Notes under the pieces: model-generated | Told to the model about the DNA's origin: nothing | The model's database searches: none | What the model saw: only the letters and a program-made list of their open reading frames with translations | Assembly (NCBI GenBank): GCA_020832455.1 | Contig: JAFIEQ010000018.1 | Coordinates: forward strand, 1 to 43,018 | Reading direction: 5' to 3' | DNA length: 43,018 nt | From: Nitriliruptoraceae bacterium | GTDB lineage: Bacteria; Actinomycetota; Nitriliruptoria; Nitriliruptorales; Nitriliruptoraceae | Part shown: positions 14,842 to 23,510 of the stretch, in pieces | Layout: each line of letters starts with the position of its first letter | Numbering within the stretch: the first letter of the stretch is position 1 | Translations under genes and position numbers: made by a program

Positions 14842-16641
14842 ATGGATACCTACCGCGCCCCGGTCCGTGACGCCCGCTTCGTGCTCGAGCACATCACGCC
14901 CCTGTCGGCGTTGACCGCGCTCGACGCGTTCGCCCATGCGGAACCCGAGCTCGTCGACGGGCTGCTCGAGGAGGCTGGTCGGTTCGCCTCCGAGGCGATC
15001 GCCCCGACCAACCGCGACGGCGACGCCGAGGGCGCCAAGGTCGTCGACGGTGGCGTGGTGACGCCCGACAGCTTCAAGCAGGCCTACGACGGCTACGTCC
15101 AGGCCGGCTGGGGAGCGGTCCAGCACCCGGCCGAGTTCGGTGGTGGTGCCTTCCCCCTGACCGTGGCCAACGTGGTCAAGGAGTTCATCACCTCCGCGAA
15201 CATGGCGTTCTCGCTCGGGCCGCTGCTCACGACCGGCGCGGTCTACCTGATGCAGCACCACTGCTCGGACGAGCAGCTGCAGACCTACGTCCCGAAGCTC
15301 GTCTCCGGCGAGTGGGCCGGGACGATGAACCTCACCGAGCCGCAGGCCGGCTCCGACGTCGGCGCGGTGACGACGAGGGCCGTGCCGGCTGACGACGGCA
15401 CCTACCGGATCACCGGCCAGAAGATCTACATCACCTACGGCGACCACGACCTGACCGACAACATCATCCACCTGGTCCTGGCCCGGTTGCCCGACGCGCC
15501 GCCCGGGACCAAGGGCATCTCGCTGTTCATCGTCCCGAAGTTCCTCGTGAACGACGACGGGTCGTTGGGTGCGCGCAACGACGTCGAGGTGGTCTCGCTC
15601 GAGCACAAGCTCGGCATCCACGCCTCCCCGACCGCCGTCATGGCGTACGGGGAGAGCGGCGAGGGCGCGACGGGGTACCTCGTCGGTGAGCCCAACCAGG
15701 GCATGCGCCAGATGTTCACGATGATGAACGATGCGCGGCTCGGCGTCGGCCTGCAAGGCGTCGCGATCGCGGAACGCGCCTACCAGCAGGCACTGCACTA
15801 CGCACAGGACCGACGCCAGGGCCGCGGCCCCGCCAGCGAGCCGGGCGAGCAGGCGGCGATCATCGATCACGCCGACGTGCGCCGGATGCTGCTGACGCAG
15901 AAGGCCTCGATCGAGGCGGCGCGGGCGCTGTGCTACGCCAACGCGCACGCGCTCGACCTCGGCCACCACGCCGACGACCCGGTCGTGCGCGAGCAGCAGA
16001 CCAAGCTCGCTGACCTGCTGACCCCGCTGTCCAAGGCGTGGGCGACCGACCTGGGCGTCGAGCTGACCTCGCTCGCGGTCCAGGTCCACGGGGGCATGGG
16101 CTACGTGGAGGAGACCGGCGTCGCCCAGCACTACCGCGACGCGCGCATCGCCCCGATCTACGAGGGCACCAACGGGATCCAGGCGCTGGACCTCGTCGGC
16201 CGCAAGCTGCCCTACGACGGCGGGGCGTTCGTCAAGGGCTACCTCGGCGATCTGCGCAGCGAGGCGACGGCGCTCACGGACGACCTCGCGGCGATCCGGG
16301 AGCCGCTGCTCGCCGCCATCGACGAGCTCGGCACCGTGACCACGTGGATCTTCGAGCACCGCGAACAGCCCAACGACGTGTTCGCCGGCGCGACCCCCTA
16401 CCTGCGCTGTTTCGCGACCGTGGTCGGGGCGGGGCTGCTCGCCAGGGGTGCCGCTGCGGCGCAGCAGCGTCTGGACGACGGAGACACCGCGCCCTACGGC
16501 GCGGACTTCCTCGCCGCGAAGGTCACGCTCGCCCGCTTCTTCGCCACGCAGCTGCTGCCGTCGGTACACGGGCTGACCGGCGCCATCACCGCCGGGGCGG
16601 ACGACCTCTACGCCGTGGCGCCGGGCGCACTGGCGCCCTGA
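14842..16641 (+). CDS. Long acyl-CoA dehydrogenase (DmdC-like)
   Basis: The ATG at 14842 is chosen over the ORF-track start at 14764 because the protein then starts with MDTYRAPVRDARFVLEH, the usual N-terminus of this subfamily. At 599 residues it is longer than standard dehydrogenases: an extra N-terminal segment and a C-terminal helical domain after about 470 flank the core. Motifs are NLTEPQAGSD, ITGQKIYITYGDHD, KLGIHASPT, VHGGMGYVEETG and IAPIYEGTNGIQALDLVGRK. The Glu of YEGTNG is at the catalytic position. This architecture is shared with 3-methylmercaptopropionyl-CoA dehydrogenase (DmdC) and related FadE proteins; the natural substrate here is unknown. The gene is divergent from the MgtE-like operon. 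Confidence 0.92.
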   Translation: MDTYRAPVRDARFVLEHITPLSALTALDAFAHAEPELVDGLLEEAGRFASEAIAPTNRDGDAEGAKVVDGGVVTPDSFKQAYDGYVQAGWGAVQHPAEFGGGAFPLTVANVVKEFITSANMAFSLGPLLTTGAVYLMQHHCSDEQLQTYVPKLVSGEWAGTMNLTEPQAGSDVGAVTTRAVPADDGTYRITGQKIYITYGDHDLTDNIIHLVLARLPDAPPGTKGISLFIVPKFLVNDDGSLGARNDVEVVSLEHKLGIHASPTAVMAYGESGEGATGYLVGEPNQGMRQMFTMMNDARLGVGLQGVAIAERAYQQALHYAQDRRQGRGPASEPGEQAAIIDHADVRRMLLTQKASIEAARALCYANAHALDLGHHADDPVVREQQTKLADLLTPLSKAWATDLGVELTSLAVQVHGGMGYVEETGVAQHYRDARIAPIYEGTNGIQALDLVGRKLPYDGGAFVKGYLGDLRSEATALTDDLAAIREPLLAAIDELGTVTTWIFEHREQPNDVFAGATPYLRCFATVVGAGLLARGAAAAQQRLDDGDTAPYGADFLAAKVTLARFFATQLLPSVHGLTGAITAGADDLYAVAPGALAP

Positions 16642-16652
16642 ACGCGGTGATC

Positions 16653-16668
16653 GCCGCGCCCGCGCGGC
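16653..16668. terminator. Hairpin between convergent genes
   Basis: GCCGCGC-CC-GCGCGGC lies in the 42-bp gap between the dehydrogenase stop and the TIGR03089 stop, so it could serve both strands. Confidence 0.5.
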
Positions 16669-16683
16669 GCCGGCCAGGCGGCA

Positions 16684-17442
16684 TCAGCGCCCGATCACGG
16701 CCCAACACCGGACGCGATCGCCCGCCGCCGCCTGCTGGTCGACGCCCCGCGCGATGAGCGTGGGCGCACCGGTCAGCAGTGGCCGCAACGCGACGAGCGC
16801 CAACGCGTCCACGGGATCGACGTGGACGGCTCCGTCCGGCGCGGTGCCGGCGACCGCGAGCCCGGCGGTCCCGTCGGCGTCGCCCATCGCCGCGGCGCGC
16901 TCCAGCAGCGCCCGCTGGTGGTGGGTGGTGTCCCCGGACCGGACCGCGGCCGCGTCCGGTGCCCCGGCCGGCGGAGGCGGCTGATCGGGGAACGGCTGCG
17001 CCTCCCGGGTCCAGGCGAGCCCGCCCGGGCCACCCGCCGTCGTCGTGGGGGCCCCATCGATGCCATCGCCGACGGTGAGCACCTCCCCGTCGGGGTCGGC
17101 CGGTCCGTCCGGGCCGAGCACGTCCAGCACGGGCGCCCCGCCCGGCCCCAGTCGCACGACCCCGCCGGCCCACCACACGGCCAGCGCCACGGCCGCGGTC
17201 GTCCACGACCACGGCGCGTCGAGGCGGACCTCGTCGCCGGGCTCGAGGAACAGATCCGTCTGCAGCAGGTGGGCGCCCTTGGCGGCCCACTGCGCCAGCG
17301 AGGCGGCGCTCTGCTCCTGGCGTCCGGCGGGGAGCAGCAGGGTCACCGCCGGGCGGTGCCCGAGCTGGTGGGCGGCCTGGCGGACCGCGACCGCGACGTC
17401 GTCGGGTGGGGGGCCGTTGCGGGTCGGCGGGCCGAGCCGCAT
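16684..17442 (-). CDS. TIGR03089 family protein
   Basis: The ATG at 17442 is chosen because GGAGGT lies just upstream; the ORF-track start at 17673 lies across the divergent gene. The 252-residue protein resembles a shortened adenylate-forming (AMP-binding) enzyme that keeps only the N-terminal part: LLQTDLFLEPGDEVRLDAP, SWTTAAVALAVWWAGGVVRLGPGG, and a conserved end with LVALRPLLTGAPTLIARGV. TIGR03089 proteins are restricted to Actinobacteria, have no established function and lack the full ATP-binding core, so a normal ligase activity is unlikely. As in M. tuberculosis (Rv3268) the gene sits beside an LCP gene. It shares a short divergent promoter region with the degenerate LCP protein. Confidence 0.8.
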   Translation of the reverse strand: MRLGPPTRNGPPPDDVAVAVRQAAHQLGHRPAVTLLLPAGRQEQSAASLAQWAAKGAHLLQTDLFLEPGDEVRLDAPWSWTTAAVALAVWWAGGVVRLGPGGAPVLDVLGPDGPADPDGEVLTVGDGIDGAPTTTAGGPGGLAWTREAQPFPDQPPPPAGAPDAAAVRSGDTTHHQRALLERAAAMGDADGTAGLAVAGTAPDGAVHVDPVDALALVALRPLLTGAPTLIARGVDQQAAAGDRVRCWAVIGR

Positions 17443-17476
17443 GGGACCTCCGGGCGGACGGGACACGGGGCGAGCG

Positions 17477-17486
17477 ATGGTACCGT
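17477..17486. promoter_or_regulatory. Overlapping divergent -10 boxes
   Basis: ATGGTACCGT reads as TACCGT on the plus strand (17481-17486) and TACCAT on the minus strand (17482-17477). Both fit the TANNNT box and would serve the degenerate LCP gene and the TIGR03089 gene. Confidence 0.4.
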
Positions 17487-17566
17487 CGGCAGCTGACCTC
17501 CCTCGGGCCGTCGGGGGCTTCGCCGCACCGTTGGCCGCGACCGTCCCGCTCGACCAGGATGCACCG

Positions 17567-18841
17567 GTGCCTGCACGCGAGCTGTCCTTCTCCTCGACCC
17601 GAGTCCCCCCGGGACGCAAGGCGTTGCGGATCGCCGGCGTCGCCGCGGCGGTCGTGGCGACCTTCCTCGGCATCTGGCTCGCGGTCGTGGCCGTGCTGTG
17701 GGGCTACACCTTCCTGCGGCTCGGGCCCGAAGAGGTCCCGGCGCTCAGCGAGGAGGTCACCGCCCTCGGCCCGTCGGACACGCGTGCGCCGCAGGACGCG
17801 ACCACCGTGCTGGTGACCATGACCGGCCCGGTCGATCCCACGGTGCCGCGGGAGTCGCCGCTGGAGGGCCCCGTGGCCCTGGTCCAGGTCGGTGGCCCGC
17901 GGGAGGAGCCGGCGGTCCTGCTCCTGCCCGCCGAGCTCCCCGTCACCATCGAGGGGCTGGGCGAGCTGACCCTGGCGGAGGTCCAGCTCGAGGGCGGGCT
18001 CGACCTGGTGACCCGCGCGGTCGCCGAGTACTCCGCCGTGCGGATCGACCACGTCGCGTCGTTGTCCGTCGATGCGCTGCCCGAGCTCGCCGACGTCCTC
18101 GCCCCGCTCGAGGTCTGCGGCTCCACCGGGTGCCGGCAGGTGGATGGGGCGGACGTGCGGGCCCAGTTGGACGCTGCCGAGGACCCGGACCTGGTCCGCA
18201 TCACCGCCGAGGTGCTCCAGGCCGTCGCCCGCCGCGTCGACGGTCGGTTCGCCGCCACCTCGCCGTTGCAGGCCCGACGGGTGGTCGACGTCATCGGGGC
18301 GGAGATCGCCACCGACGTCAGCCTGCGGGGCACGAGCCTGCTGGCCATGGCCGACGTCTTCGCGCCGCCGGTGCGGATCGATCGCGACACGCTGCCGCTG
18401 ATCGTCAACCCGGAGTCGGGTGCCATCCTGCCGCTCGAGGAGCCGGCGATGGTGCGGTTCCAGGCGCTGCAGGACGGCACCCCGCTGCTCGGTCCGGGTG
18501 GGATCACCGTCGAGGACGTCGAGCAGGGCTTCAAGGACGAGGTGCGCCTCGCGGTGCTCAACGGCGCCGGCATCGACGGGCTCGCGGGGGAGGTCGAGGT
18601 CCGCCTGCAGGCGGAGGGGTTCCAGGTGCTCGGCACCGGGAACGCCCCGAGCTTCGATCGGGAACGCACGGTGGTGAACTACGTCGCCGGTGAGGACGAC
18701 GCCGTCGACTACGTCGCGGCGCTCGTGGCCGAGGCCCTGGACGGCGCGGCGCTGGAGCCGCTCGACACGGCGTTGGAGTTCGAGGGGGAACCGGTCGACC
18801 TGCTGATCACGATCGGGACGGACCAGGACCGCTCGGGTTGA
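17567..18841 (+). CDS. Degenerate LCP-like protein with LytR_C domain
   Basis: The GTG at 17567 has AGGAT about 7 bases upstream and gives a 424-residue protein; the ATG at 17477 overlaps the candidate -10 box and is less likely. A basic N-terminus and one membrane helix (about 24-48, AGVAAAVVATFLGIWLAVV) anchor it with the rest outside. The middle region follows the LCP ligase downstream segment by segment, but key residues are missing: GSDAR is replaced by VTMTGPVD, SLPRD by LLPAEL, and the Arg-rich VRSRQ/FERIGRQQ stretch by DLVRITAEV. The C-terminus (VRLAVLNGAGIDGLAGEVEVRLQAEGF) is a LytR_C domain. It is probably a non-catalytic partner or scaffold for cell-wall polymer attachment. Confidence 0.75.
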   Translation: MPARELSFSSTRVPPGRKALRIAGVAAAVVATFLGIWLAVVAVLWGYTFLRLGPEEVPALSEEVTALGPSDTRAPQDATTVLVTMTGPVDPTVPRESPLEGPVALVQVGGPREEPAVLLLPAELPVTIEGLGELTLAEVQLEGGLDLVTRAVAEYSAVRIDHVASLSVDALPELADVLAPLEVCGSTGCRQVDGADVRAQLDAAEDPDLVRITAEVLQAVARRVDGRFAATSPLQARRVVDVIGAEIATDVSLRGTSLLAMADVFAPPVRIDRDTLPLIVNPESGAILPLEEPAMVRFQALQDGTPLLGPGGITVEDVEQGFKDEVRLAVLNGAGIDGLAGEVEVRLQAEGFQVLGTGNAPSFDRERTVVNYVAGEDDAVDYVAALVAEALDGAALEPLDTALEFEGEPVDLLITIGTDQDRSG

Positions 18842-18857
18842 GCGCGGGACGGCCGAC

Positions 18858-18887
18858 GGTGCACGGGTCGAGGGTGCACGGGTCGAC
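18858..18887 (+). repeat. Two tandem 15-bp repeats
   Basis: GGTGCACGGGTCGAG at 18858-18872 is followed directly by GGTGCACGGGTCGAC. The pair lies in the 197-bp gap before the LCP gene. Its role is unknown. Confidence 0.8.
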
Positions 18888-18943
18888 GGATCGAGGGGGG
18901 CTGGCCACTCGGCCATCGGCCGTCGGGCGCACCGAGCGCTGAC

Positions 18944-18965
18944 GGGGGCACGGGGGGGGCGGGGG
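18944..18965 (+). other. G-tract with quadruplex potential
   Basis: Runs of five, eight and five Gs separated by CAC and C fit the G3+N1-7 pattern, because the run of eight can supply two tracts. It lies about 75 bases before the LCP start, on the coding strand. Confidence 0.45.
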
Positions 18966-19038
18966 CGCGACACTGCGCGACGCCGGTCGCGTCGAGCGGG
19001 GCGCGCAGCTCGCTGATGCGGGAGGAAGGGCGACGAGG

Positions 19039-20340
19039 GTGGTCGGAGCACAACCGGATCCGTGGGGTCCCGAGGTGGCACGGGGGCGTCCGTTCCGGAC
19101 GATCTCCCGGGTCACGGCGTCCCTGCTCGTGCTGTCGGCGGCCGCCGCCCTCGCGCTGAACACCACCGCGCAGCTGCTGGTCGAGCAGGCGGAGCGCAAC
19201 CTGACGCGGGTCCCGGTCCCCGAGCTCGAACAGCCGCTGGTCGCCTCGGATGCGCGCCACTTCCTGGTGGTCGGATCCGACGCCCGCGACGGGCTCGGCG
19301 AGGACGAGCGTCGCGAACTGCGGCTCGGTGACTTCGACGGCCAACGCAGCGACGTGATCATGTACGTGTCGATCAGCGAGGACCGGGAGACGATCTCGCT
19401 CGTCAGCCTGCCCCGCGACCTGCTGGTGGTCGACCAGGGCCGCAACCGCAAGTTGACCGACACCTTCGCCGGCGGCCCGGACCAGCTGGTCCGCGTGGTG
19501 CGCGACAACTTCGGGTTGCCCGTCAACCACTACGCGTCGGTGTCCCTCGGGGGGTTCATCGAGGTGGTCCGCACGTTGGGCACGGTGGAGATCTGCCTCG
19601 ACGACCCGCTGGTCGACCCGCTGTCCGGGGCGGACTTCACCGCCGGGTGCCACGACATGGACGCGGCCGACGCGCTCGCCTTCGTGCGCTCGCGCCAGGG
19701 GCCCTACGCCGACTTCGAACGCATCGGGCGCCAGCAGACCTTCCTGACCGCCGTGCTGCGTGAGCTCACGGACGCGCGGATCCTGGTCAACCCGCCACGT
19801 CTGTTCCAACTCGTCGAGGACGTCGCGACCAACCTCACCACCGACGACGGGCTGCAGACCCGCACGATGCTCGGGCTCGCCGACGAGATGCGCCAGGTCG
19901 TGGGCGGTGGGGTCCCGATGGGCACCGTGCCGGCCTACCCGCGCCGCATCGACGGCATCGAGTACATGATCGCCTACCCGCCCGGTGCACAGCGCATGTT
20001 CGACGACCTGCGTGAGGGGCGACCGCTCGCCGACCCGGGGCTGCGCGAGGACCGCGACGAGGTCGTCGTCGCCATCTACAGCGGCGGACGCGGATCGGGC
20101 ACGGAGATCGTGCGGTCCACGCTGGCCTTCGCCGGGTTCCAGGCCGGGTTCGCGGGCAGCGGGCCGGAGCTCCTCGATGCCGGTGCGGTGACCGCCGTGT
20201 ACGAGGTGGAGGGCTTCGAGCAGGAGGCGGGCTGGGTGGCCGCCACCCTCGGCGCCGACGTGCAGCCGCTGCCGGCCGACGTCGAGCCGCCTGCCGGCAC
20301 CCAGGTGGTCGTGTCGGTGGGCGACGACGCCGCACCGTGA
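19039..20340 (+). CDS. LCP family ligase with LytR_C domain
   Basis: LytR-CpsA-Psr proteins move lipid-linked polysaccharide onto peptidoglycan outside the membrane. This 433-residue protein has one N-terminal membrane helix (about 22-42), then a complete LCP domain: GSDAR at 79-83, QRSDVIMYVSI, SLPRDLL at 123-129, the Asp/Arg stretch FVRSRQGPYADFERIGRQQ around 215-233, and a C-terminal LytR_C-like region (EVVVAIYSGGRGSGTEIVRSTLAFAGF). The GTG start at 19039 has GACGAGGG just upstream and a stronger GGAGGAAGGG further up. It overlaps the next gene, a glycosyltransferase, as GTGA. By position it matches Rv3267 (LCP) of M. tuberculosis, which joins arabinogalactan to peptidoglycan; the polymer here is unknown. 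Confidence 0.93.
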   Translation: MVGAQPDPWGPEVARGRPFRTISRVTASLLVLSAAAALALNTTAQLLVEQAERNLTRVPVPELEQPLVASDARHFLVVGSDARDGLGEDERRELRLGDFDGQRSDVIMYVSISEDRETISLVSLPRDLLVVDQGRNRKLTDTFAGGPDQLVRVVRDNFGLPVNHYASVSLGGFIEVVRTLGTVEICLDDPLVDPLSGADFTAGCHDMDAADALAFVRSRQGPYADFERIGRQQTFLTAVLRELTDARILVNPPRLFQLVEDVATNLTTDDGLQTRTMLGLADEMRQVVGGGVPMGTVPAYPRRIDGIEYMIAYPPGAQRMFDDLREGRPLADPGLREDRDEVVVAIYSGGRGSGTEIVRSTLAFAGFQAGFAGSGPELLDAGAVTAVYEVEGFEQEAGWVAATLGADVQPLPADVEPPAGTQVVVSVGDDAAP

Positions 20341-21281
20341 CGGCCGTGACGACCGTCGCGGATCCCGTCGCGATCGTCATCGTCACGCACCAGACCCGTG
20401 ACGAGGTCCTCGGCTGCCTCGCGAGCCTCACGGACGAGGCGATCACCACGATCGTCGTGGCGGACGCCGGCTCCACGGACGGCACCGACGACGCGGTCCG
20501 GGCGCTCGCGACCGACGACCCGCGGCTGCGCCACCTCCCCCTGGTCAACGCCGGGTTCGGGCGCGCCGCCAACGCCGGCATGCGCGCGACCAGCGAACCG
20601 ATCGTGCTCGTGCTCAACGCCGACGTCCGCCTCGCCCCCGGCACGATCGGTGGGTTGCGGGCAGCGCTGGCCACCGAGCCGGATCTGGGCGCGGTCGGCC
20701 CGCTGGTGCGCTACCCGAGCGGTCGCATCCAGGCCTCCGCCCGAGCGATCCCGGACCTGCGGACCGCGGTGGGGCACGCCCTGCTCGGACGCCTTCGACC
20801 CGACAACGCGGCGACGCGTCGCTACCACGCGCTCCCGTGCGACCCGGTCGCGGCACGGCCGGCCAGCGACCCCGGACCGGCGGTCCGCGAGGTCGGCTGG
20901 TTGTCGGGTTGCGCGCTGGCCCTGCGCCGCGCCGCGGTGGAGCAGGTCGGTGGCTTCGACCCCGGCTACTTCCTCTACGTCGAGGATCTGGACCTGGCGC
21001 GCCGGCTGCGGGCTGCGGGTTGGCGGATCGCGCAGGCGCCCGGCTGCACGGTCGTGCACGCGGTCGGGGCCTCGACCCGGTCGGTGCGGGGGCGGGCGCT
21101 GGTGGCACACGCGCGCAGCCTCGAGCGCTACCTGCTGCAGGGGCGGTCGCCGGGGGTCCAGGCGGCGCTGTGGCTCCCGGTGCGATCGGCACTGGTCGGC
21201 TGGGTCGTGCTGACGTGGGTCGGTGAACGCCTCACCCGGCGACGGGGTTGCGATCGTTCGAGCACGGGGGAGCGGCGATGA
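20337..21281 (+). CDS. Family 2 glycosyltransferase (WbbL-like)
   Basis: The 314-residue GT2 enzyme starts at a GTG overlapping the LCP stop. It shows the GT-A fold pattern IVIVTHQTRDEVLGCLASL, DAGSTDGTDD, the metal-binding NAD in LVLNADVRL, and the acceptor region WLSGCALALRR...GGFDPGYFLYVEDLDLARRL. A hydrophobic C-terminal segment (SALVGWVVLTWVG) probably binds the membrane. This pattern and gene position match rhamnosyltransferase WbbL, which adds rhamnose to GlcNAc-PP-decaprenol in mycobacteria to build the linker between peptidoglycan and the surface polymer. The sugar specificity is inferred only. It overlaps the following nucleotidyltransferase gene by ATGA, making a coupled set of three with the LCP gene. 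Confidence 0.88.
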   Translation: MTAVTTVADPVAIVIVTHQTRDEVLGCLASLTDEAITTIVVADAGSTDGTDDAVRALATDDPRLRHLPLVNAGFGRAANAGMRATSEPIVLVLNADVRLAPGTIGGLRAALATEPDLGAVGPLVRYPSGRIQASARAIPDLRTAVGHALLGRLRPDNAATRRYHALPCDPVAARPASDPGPAVREVGWLSGCALALRRAAVEQVGGFDPGYFLYVEDLDLARRLRAAGWRIAQAPGCTVVHAVGASTRSVRGRALVAHARSLERYLLQGRSPGVQAALWLPVRSALVGWVVLTWVGERLTRRRGCDRSSTGERR

Positions 21282-22456
21282 ACGTGGAGCCGCCCGGCGC
21301 GCCGCGTCCGCCCGACCCGGACCCGCGCGGCACGGTCCGCGACGCCATGGTCGTGGCCGGCGGCGCGGGCCGGCGGCTGTGGCCGCTCACCGACGGCGTG
21401 CCCAAGCCGCTGGTCCGGCTCGGCGGCGTGCCCTTCCTGGTCGGCATGCTGCACCGGTTCGCCGCGATCGGGGTCGAACGCGTCCACCTGGTGGTCGGGG
21501 CGGACCCGGCGCCGTTCGAGGTGCTCCGCAGCGACGCAGACGAGCTCGGGTTGGCTCTGCACCTCGTCCCCGAGCCCGAACCACTGGACACCGCTGGCGG
21601 GGTCCGGGCGGCGTTGGACGACGTGACGGGCACGTTCCTGGTGTGCAACGGCGACGTGCTCACCGACGTCGATCTCGCGGCGGTGGTCGCCGATCACCGA
21701 CGGCTGGGCGCGGGCGCCTCGCTCGTGCTGACCCGGGTCGACGATCCGTCGAGCTTCGGGGTGTGCGTGCTGGAGGGGACGCGGATCCGCGACTTCGTGG
21801 AGAAGCCGCCGCCGGGCACACTGCCGGGGCAGGACACGGTCAACGCCGGGACCTACGTCCTCGAACCCGAGGTGATGGCGCGCTTCCCGAACGGGCGGCT
21901 CTCCTTCGAACGGCAGGTGTTCCCGGGGCTGCTGGAGGCCGGGGTCGCAGTGGCGGGGCTCGTCCGCGACGCCGCCTGGATGGACCTCGGCACCCCGGAA
22001 CGCCTCCGGGCCGGTCACCGGGCCCTGCTCGAGGGTCGGGTGGACTGGCCGGCGACGTCCGCGTCCCCGGACACCGCGGGACGGTGGGTGTCGCCGACCG
22101 TCCGGATCGACCCGAGCGCGGTGCTCGAGGGGCCGATCCTGATCGCGGCGGACGTGGACGTCGGCCCGCGGGTCACGATCGGTGCGGGCAGCGTCCTCGG
22201 ACCCGGGTCGCGGGTGTCGGCCGATGCCGTCGTGCGCGAGAGCATCCTCGGTGCCCGGACCCGGCTCGGGGCGGGGGCGGCCGTGGAGCGGTTGCTGACG
22301 GGCGACGACGTCACGGTGGAGGCGGGCGTCGTGCTCGGTGCCGGGGTCGTGCTCGGCCCGGGGGTGACGCTGCACGCGGGTACGGTGCTGGCTGACGACG
22401 AGCGCTCCGCGCGTGGGGGACGGGTCACGGCCGCGTCCAGAGACCCGGCCGACTGA
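21278..22456 (+). CDS. Sugar-1-phosphate nucleotidyltransferase (mannose-1-phosphate guanylyltransferase-like)
   Basis: The start is the ATG at 21278, overlapping the glycosyltransferase stop; the ORF-track start is 30 bases earlier. The 392-residue enzyme joins a nucleotide to a sugar-1-phosphate. The N-terminal half has VVAGGAGRRLWPLTDGVPKPL, CNGDVLTD, FVEKPPPG and NAGTYVLEPEV; the C-terminal half (after about 280) is a left-handed beta-helix made of hexapeptide repeats (ILIAADVDVGPRVTIGAG and following). By order of genes it corresponds to the GDP-mannose pyrophosphorylase Rv3264c, and phosphomannomutase is encoded at 40.9 kb, so GDP-mannose is the best guess. A glucose- or other sugar-specific enzyme cannot be excluded. 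Confidence 0.87.
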   Translation: MNVEPPGAPRPPDPDPRGTVRDAMVVAGGAGRRLWPLTDGVPKPLVRLGGVPFLVGMLHRFAAIGVERVHLVVGADPAPFEVLRSDADELGLALHLVPEPEPLDTAGGVRAALDDVTGTFLVCNGDVLTDVDLAAVVADHRRLGAGASLVLTRVDDPSSFGVCVLEGTRIRDFVEKPPPGTLPGQDTVNAGTYVLEPEVMARFPNGRLSFERQVFPGLLEAGVAVAGLVRDAAWMDLGTPERLRAGHRALLEGRVDWPATSASPDTAGRWVSPTVRIDPSAVLEGPILIAADVDVGPRVTIGAGSVLGPGSRVSADAVVRESILGARTRLGAGAAVERLLTGDDVTVEAGVVLGAGVVLGPGVTLHAGTVLADDERSARGGRVTAASRDPAD

Positions 22457-22599
22457 CCGACCGGGCGCCGGAGGGAGGCGGACGGCTGTGCTAGAAGGGC
22501 GCGGGACGGCGACGCACCAGCCCCGCTGGTCCTGGTGCGGGCGATCGGCCGTCACCGCGACGGCCACGACGAGTACGGGTGGGCACAGGTGAACGACGC

Positions 22600-23508
22600 A
22601 TGAGCGCCGACGCCGGAGCGGCGGGCTCGGCCGACGGCGCCGTGCGCGCGGGTCGTCGGACGCGGGCGGGCCTGGGCAAGCTCCTCGAGCTGTGGCGTGC
22701 GCGTGAGCTGCTGGACCAGCTCGTGCGCAAGGAGCTCAAGGTCCGTTACAAGAGCTCCGCGCTGGGGTTCCTGTGGTCGATGCTCACCCCGGCGCTGATG
22801 ACCGTCGTGTTCGCCATCGTGTTCACCCAGGTGGTCCCGATCCCCATCGACGACTTCGCCGCGTTCTTCATCGCCGGCTACCTGCTGTGGCAGTTCTTCC
22901 AGAACTCCTGTCAGGGCGCGATCCACTCGATCGTCGGCAACGGGGACCTGGTCAAGAAGGTGTACTTCCCGCGGGAGGTCCTCCCGCTCAGCCACGTGAT
23001 CTCCCAGCTGATCCACCTGCTGCTCGCGCTGGTCGTCATCAGCCCGTTCCTGGTGTGGACGCGCGGCGTCGGGGTGCTGTTGCACCTTCCGGCGACGCTG
23101 CTCGCGATCGCGTTGCTGACGGTGTTCACCGCCGGGGTCGCGATGTGGTTCGCCGCGACCAACGTGGTCTTCCGCGACCTGCAGGAGCTGTTCATCGTCA
23201 TCTTCCAGGTCTGGTTCTACGCCACGCCGGTGCTCTACCCGTTGGCGCTGGTGCGCGATCAGCTCGGGGACGACTCCCTGCTGGCCACCGCGCTGCAGCT
23301 GAACCCGATGGCGTGGTTCGTCGAGGTGTTCCGCTCGCCCATGTACGGCTCGGTCGTGAACGCGGCCGGGGACGGGATCGTCTCCGGGGGACCGACGGTG
23401 CCGAGCCTGCCGGCGCTCGGGATCGCGTTGCTGTCCGCGGTCGTGGTCTTCATCGCCGGGTACGCCGCCTTCCTGCGGCGTTCGGGCTCCTTCGCGAAGG
23501 AGATCTGA
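22600..23508 (+). CDS. wzm: Polysaccharide ABC exporter, membrane subunit
   Basis: The ATG at 22600 is chosen because AGGTGA precedes it; an upstream GTG at 22579 would add seven residues. The 302-residue ABC-2 permease has the classic Wzm/TagG pattern: amphipathic start LLDQLVRKELKVRYKSSALGFLWSMLTP, followed by six membrane helices with SIVGNGDLVKKVYFPREVLPLSHV between helices 2 and 3, and VWFYATPVLYP near the end. It forms the channel that moves lipid-linked polysaccharide across the membrane. The ATPase gene follows by 2 bases. About 140 bp separate it from the preceding nucleotidyltransferase gene, and I see no convincing promoter there. Confidence 0.94.
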   Translation: MSADAGAAGSADGAVRAGRRTRAGLGKLLELWRARELLDQLVRKELKVRYKSSALGFLWSMLTPALMTVVFAIVFTQVVPIPIDDFAAFFIAGYLLWQFFQNSCQGAIHSIVGNGDLVKKVYFPREVLPLSHVISQLIHLLLALVVISPFLVWTRGVGVLLHLPATLLAIALLTVFTAGVAMWFAATNVVFRDLQELFIVIFQVWFYATPVLYPLALVRDQLGDDSLLATALQLNPMAWFVEVFRSPMYGSVVNAAGDGIVSGGPTVPSLPALGIALLSAVVVFIAGYAAFLRRSGSFAKEI

Positions 23509-23510
23509 AC

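Noticed and set aside
14673-14843. Long N-terminus of the MgtE-like ORF
   Set aside because: It is Arg/Pro-rich, overlaps the divergent dehydrogenase start and lies partly upstream of a candidate -10 box.
16586-19081. Minus-strand ORF of 831 residues
   Set aside because: It is an Arg/Pro-rich shadow of the dehydrogenase end, degenerate LCP and part of the LCP gene, and conflicts with three supported genes.
22457-22599. Promoter for wzm
   Set aside because: GTGCTAGAAG near 22490 is suggestive, but it does not fit TANNNT and has no partner -35 box.
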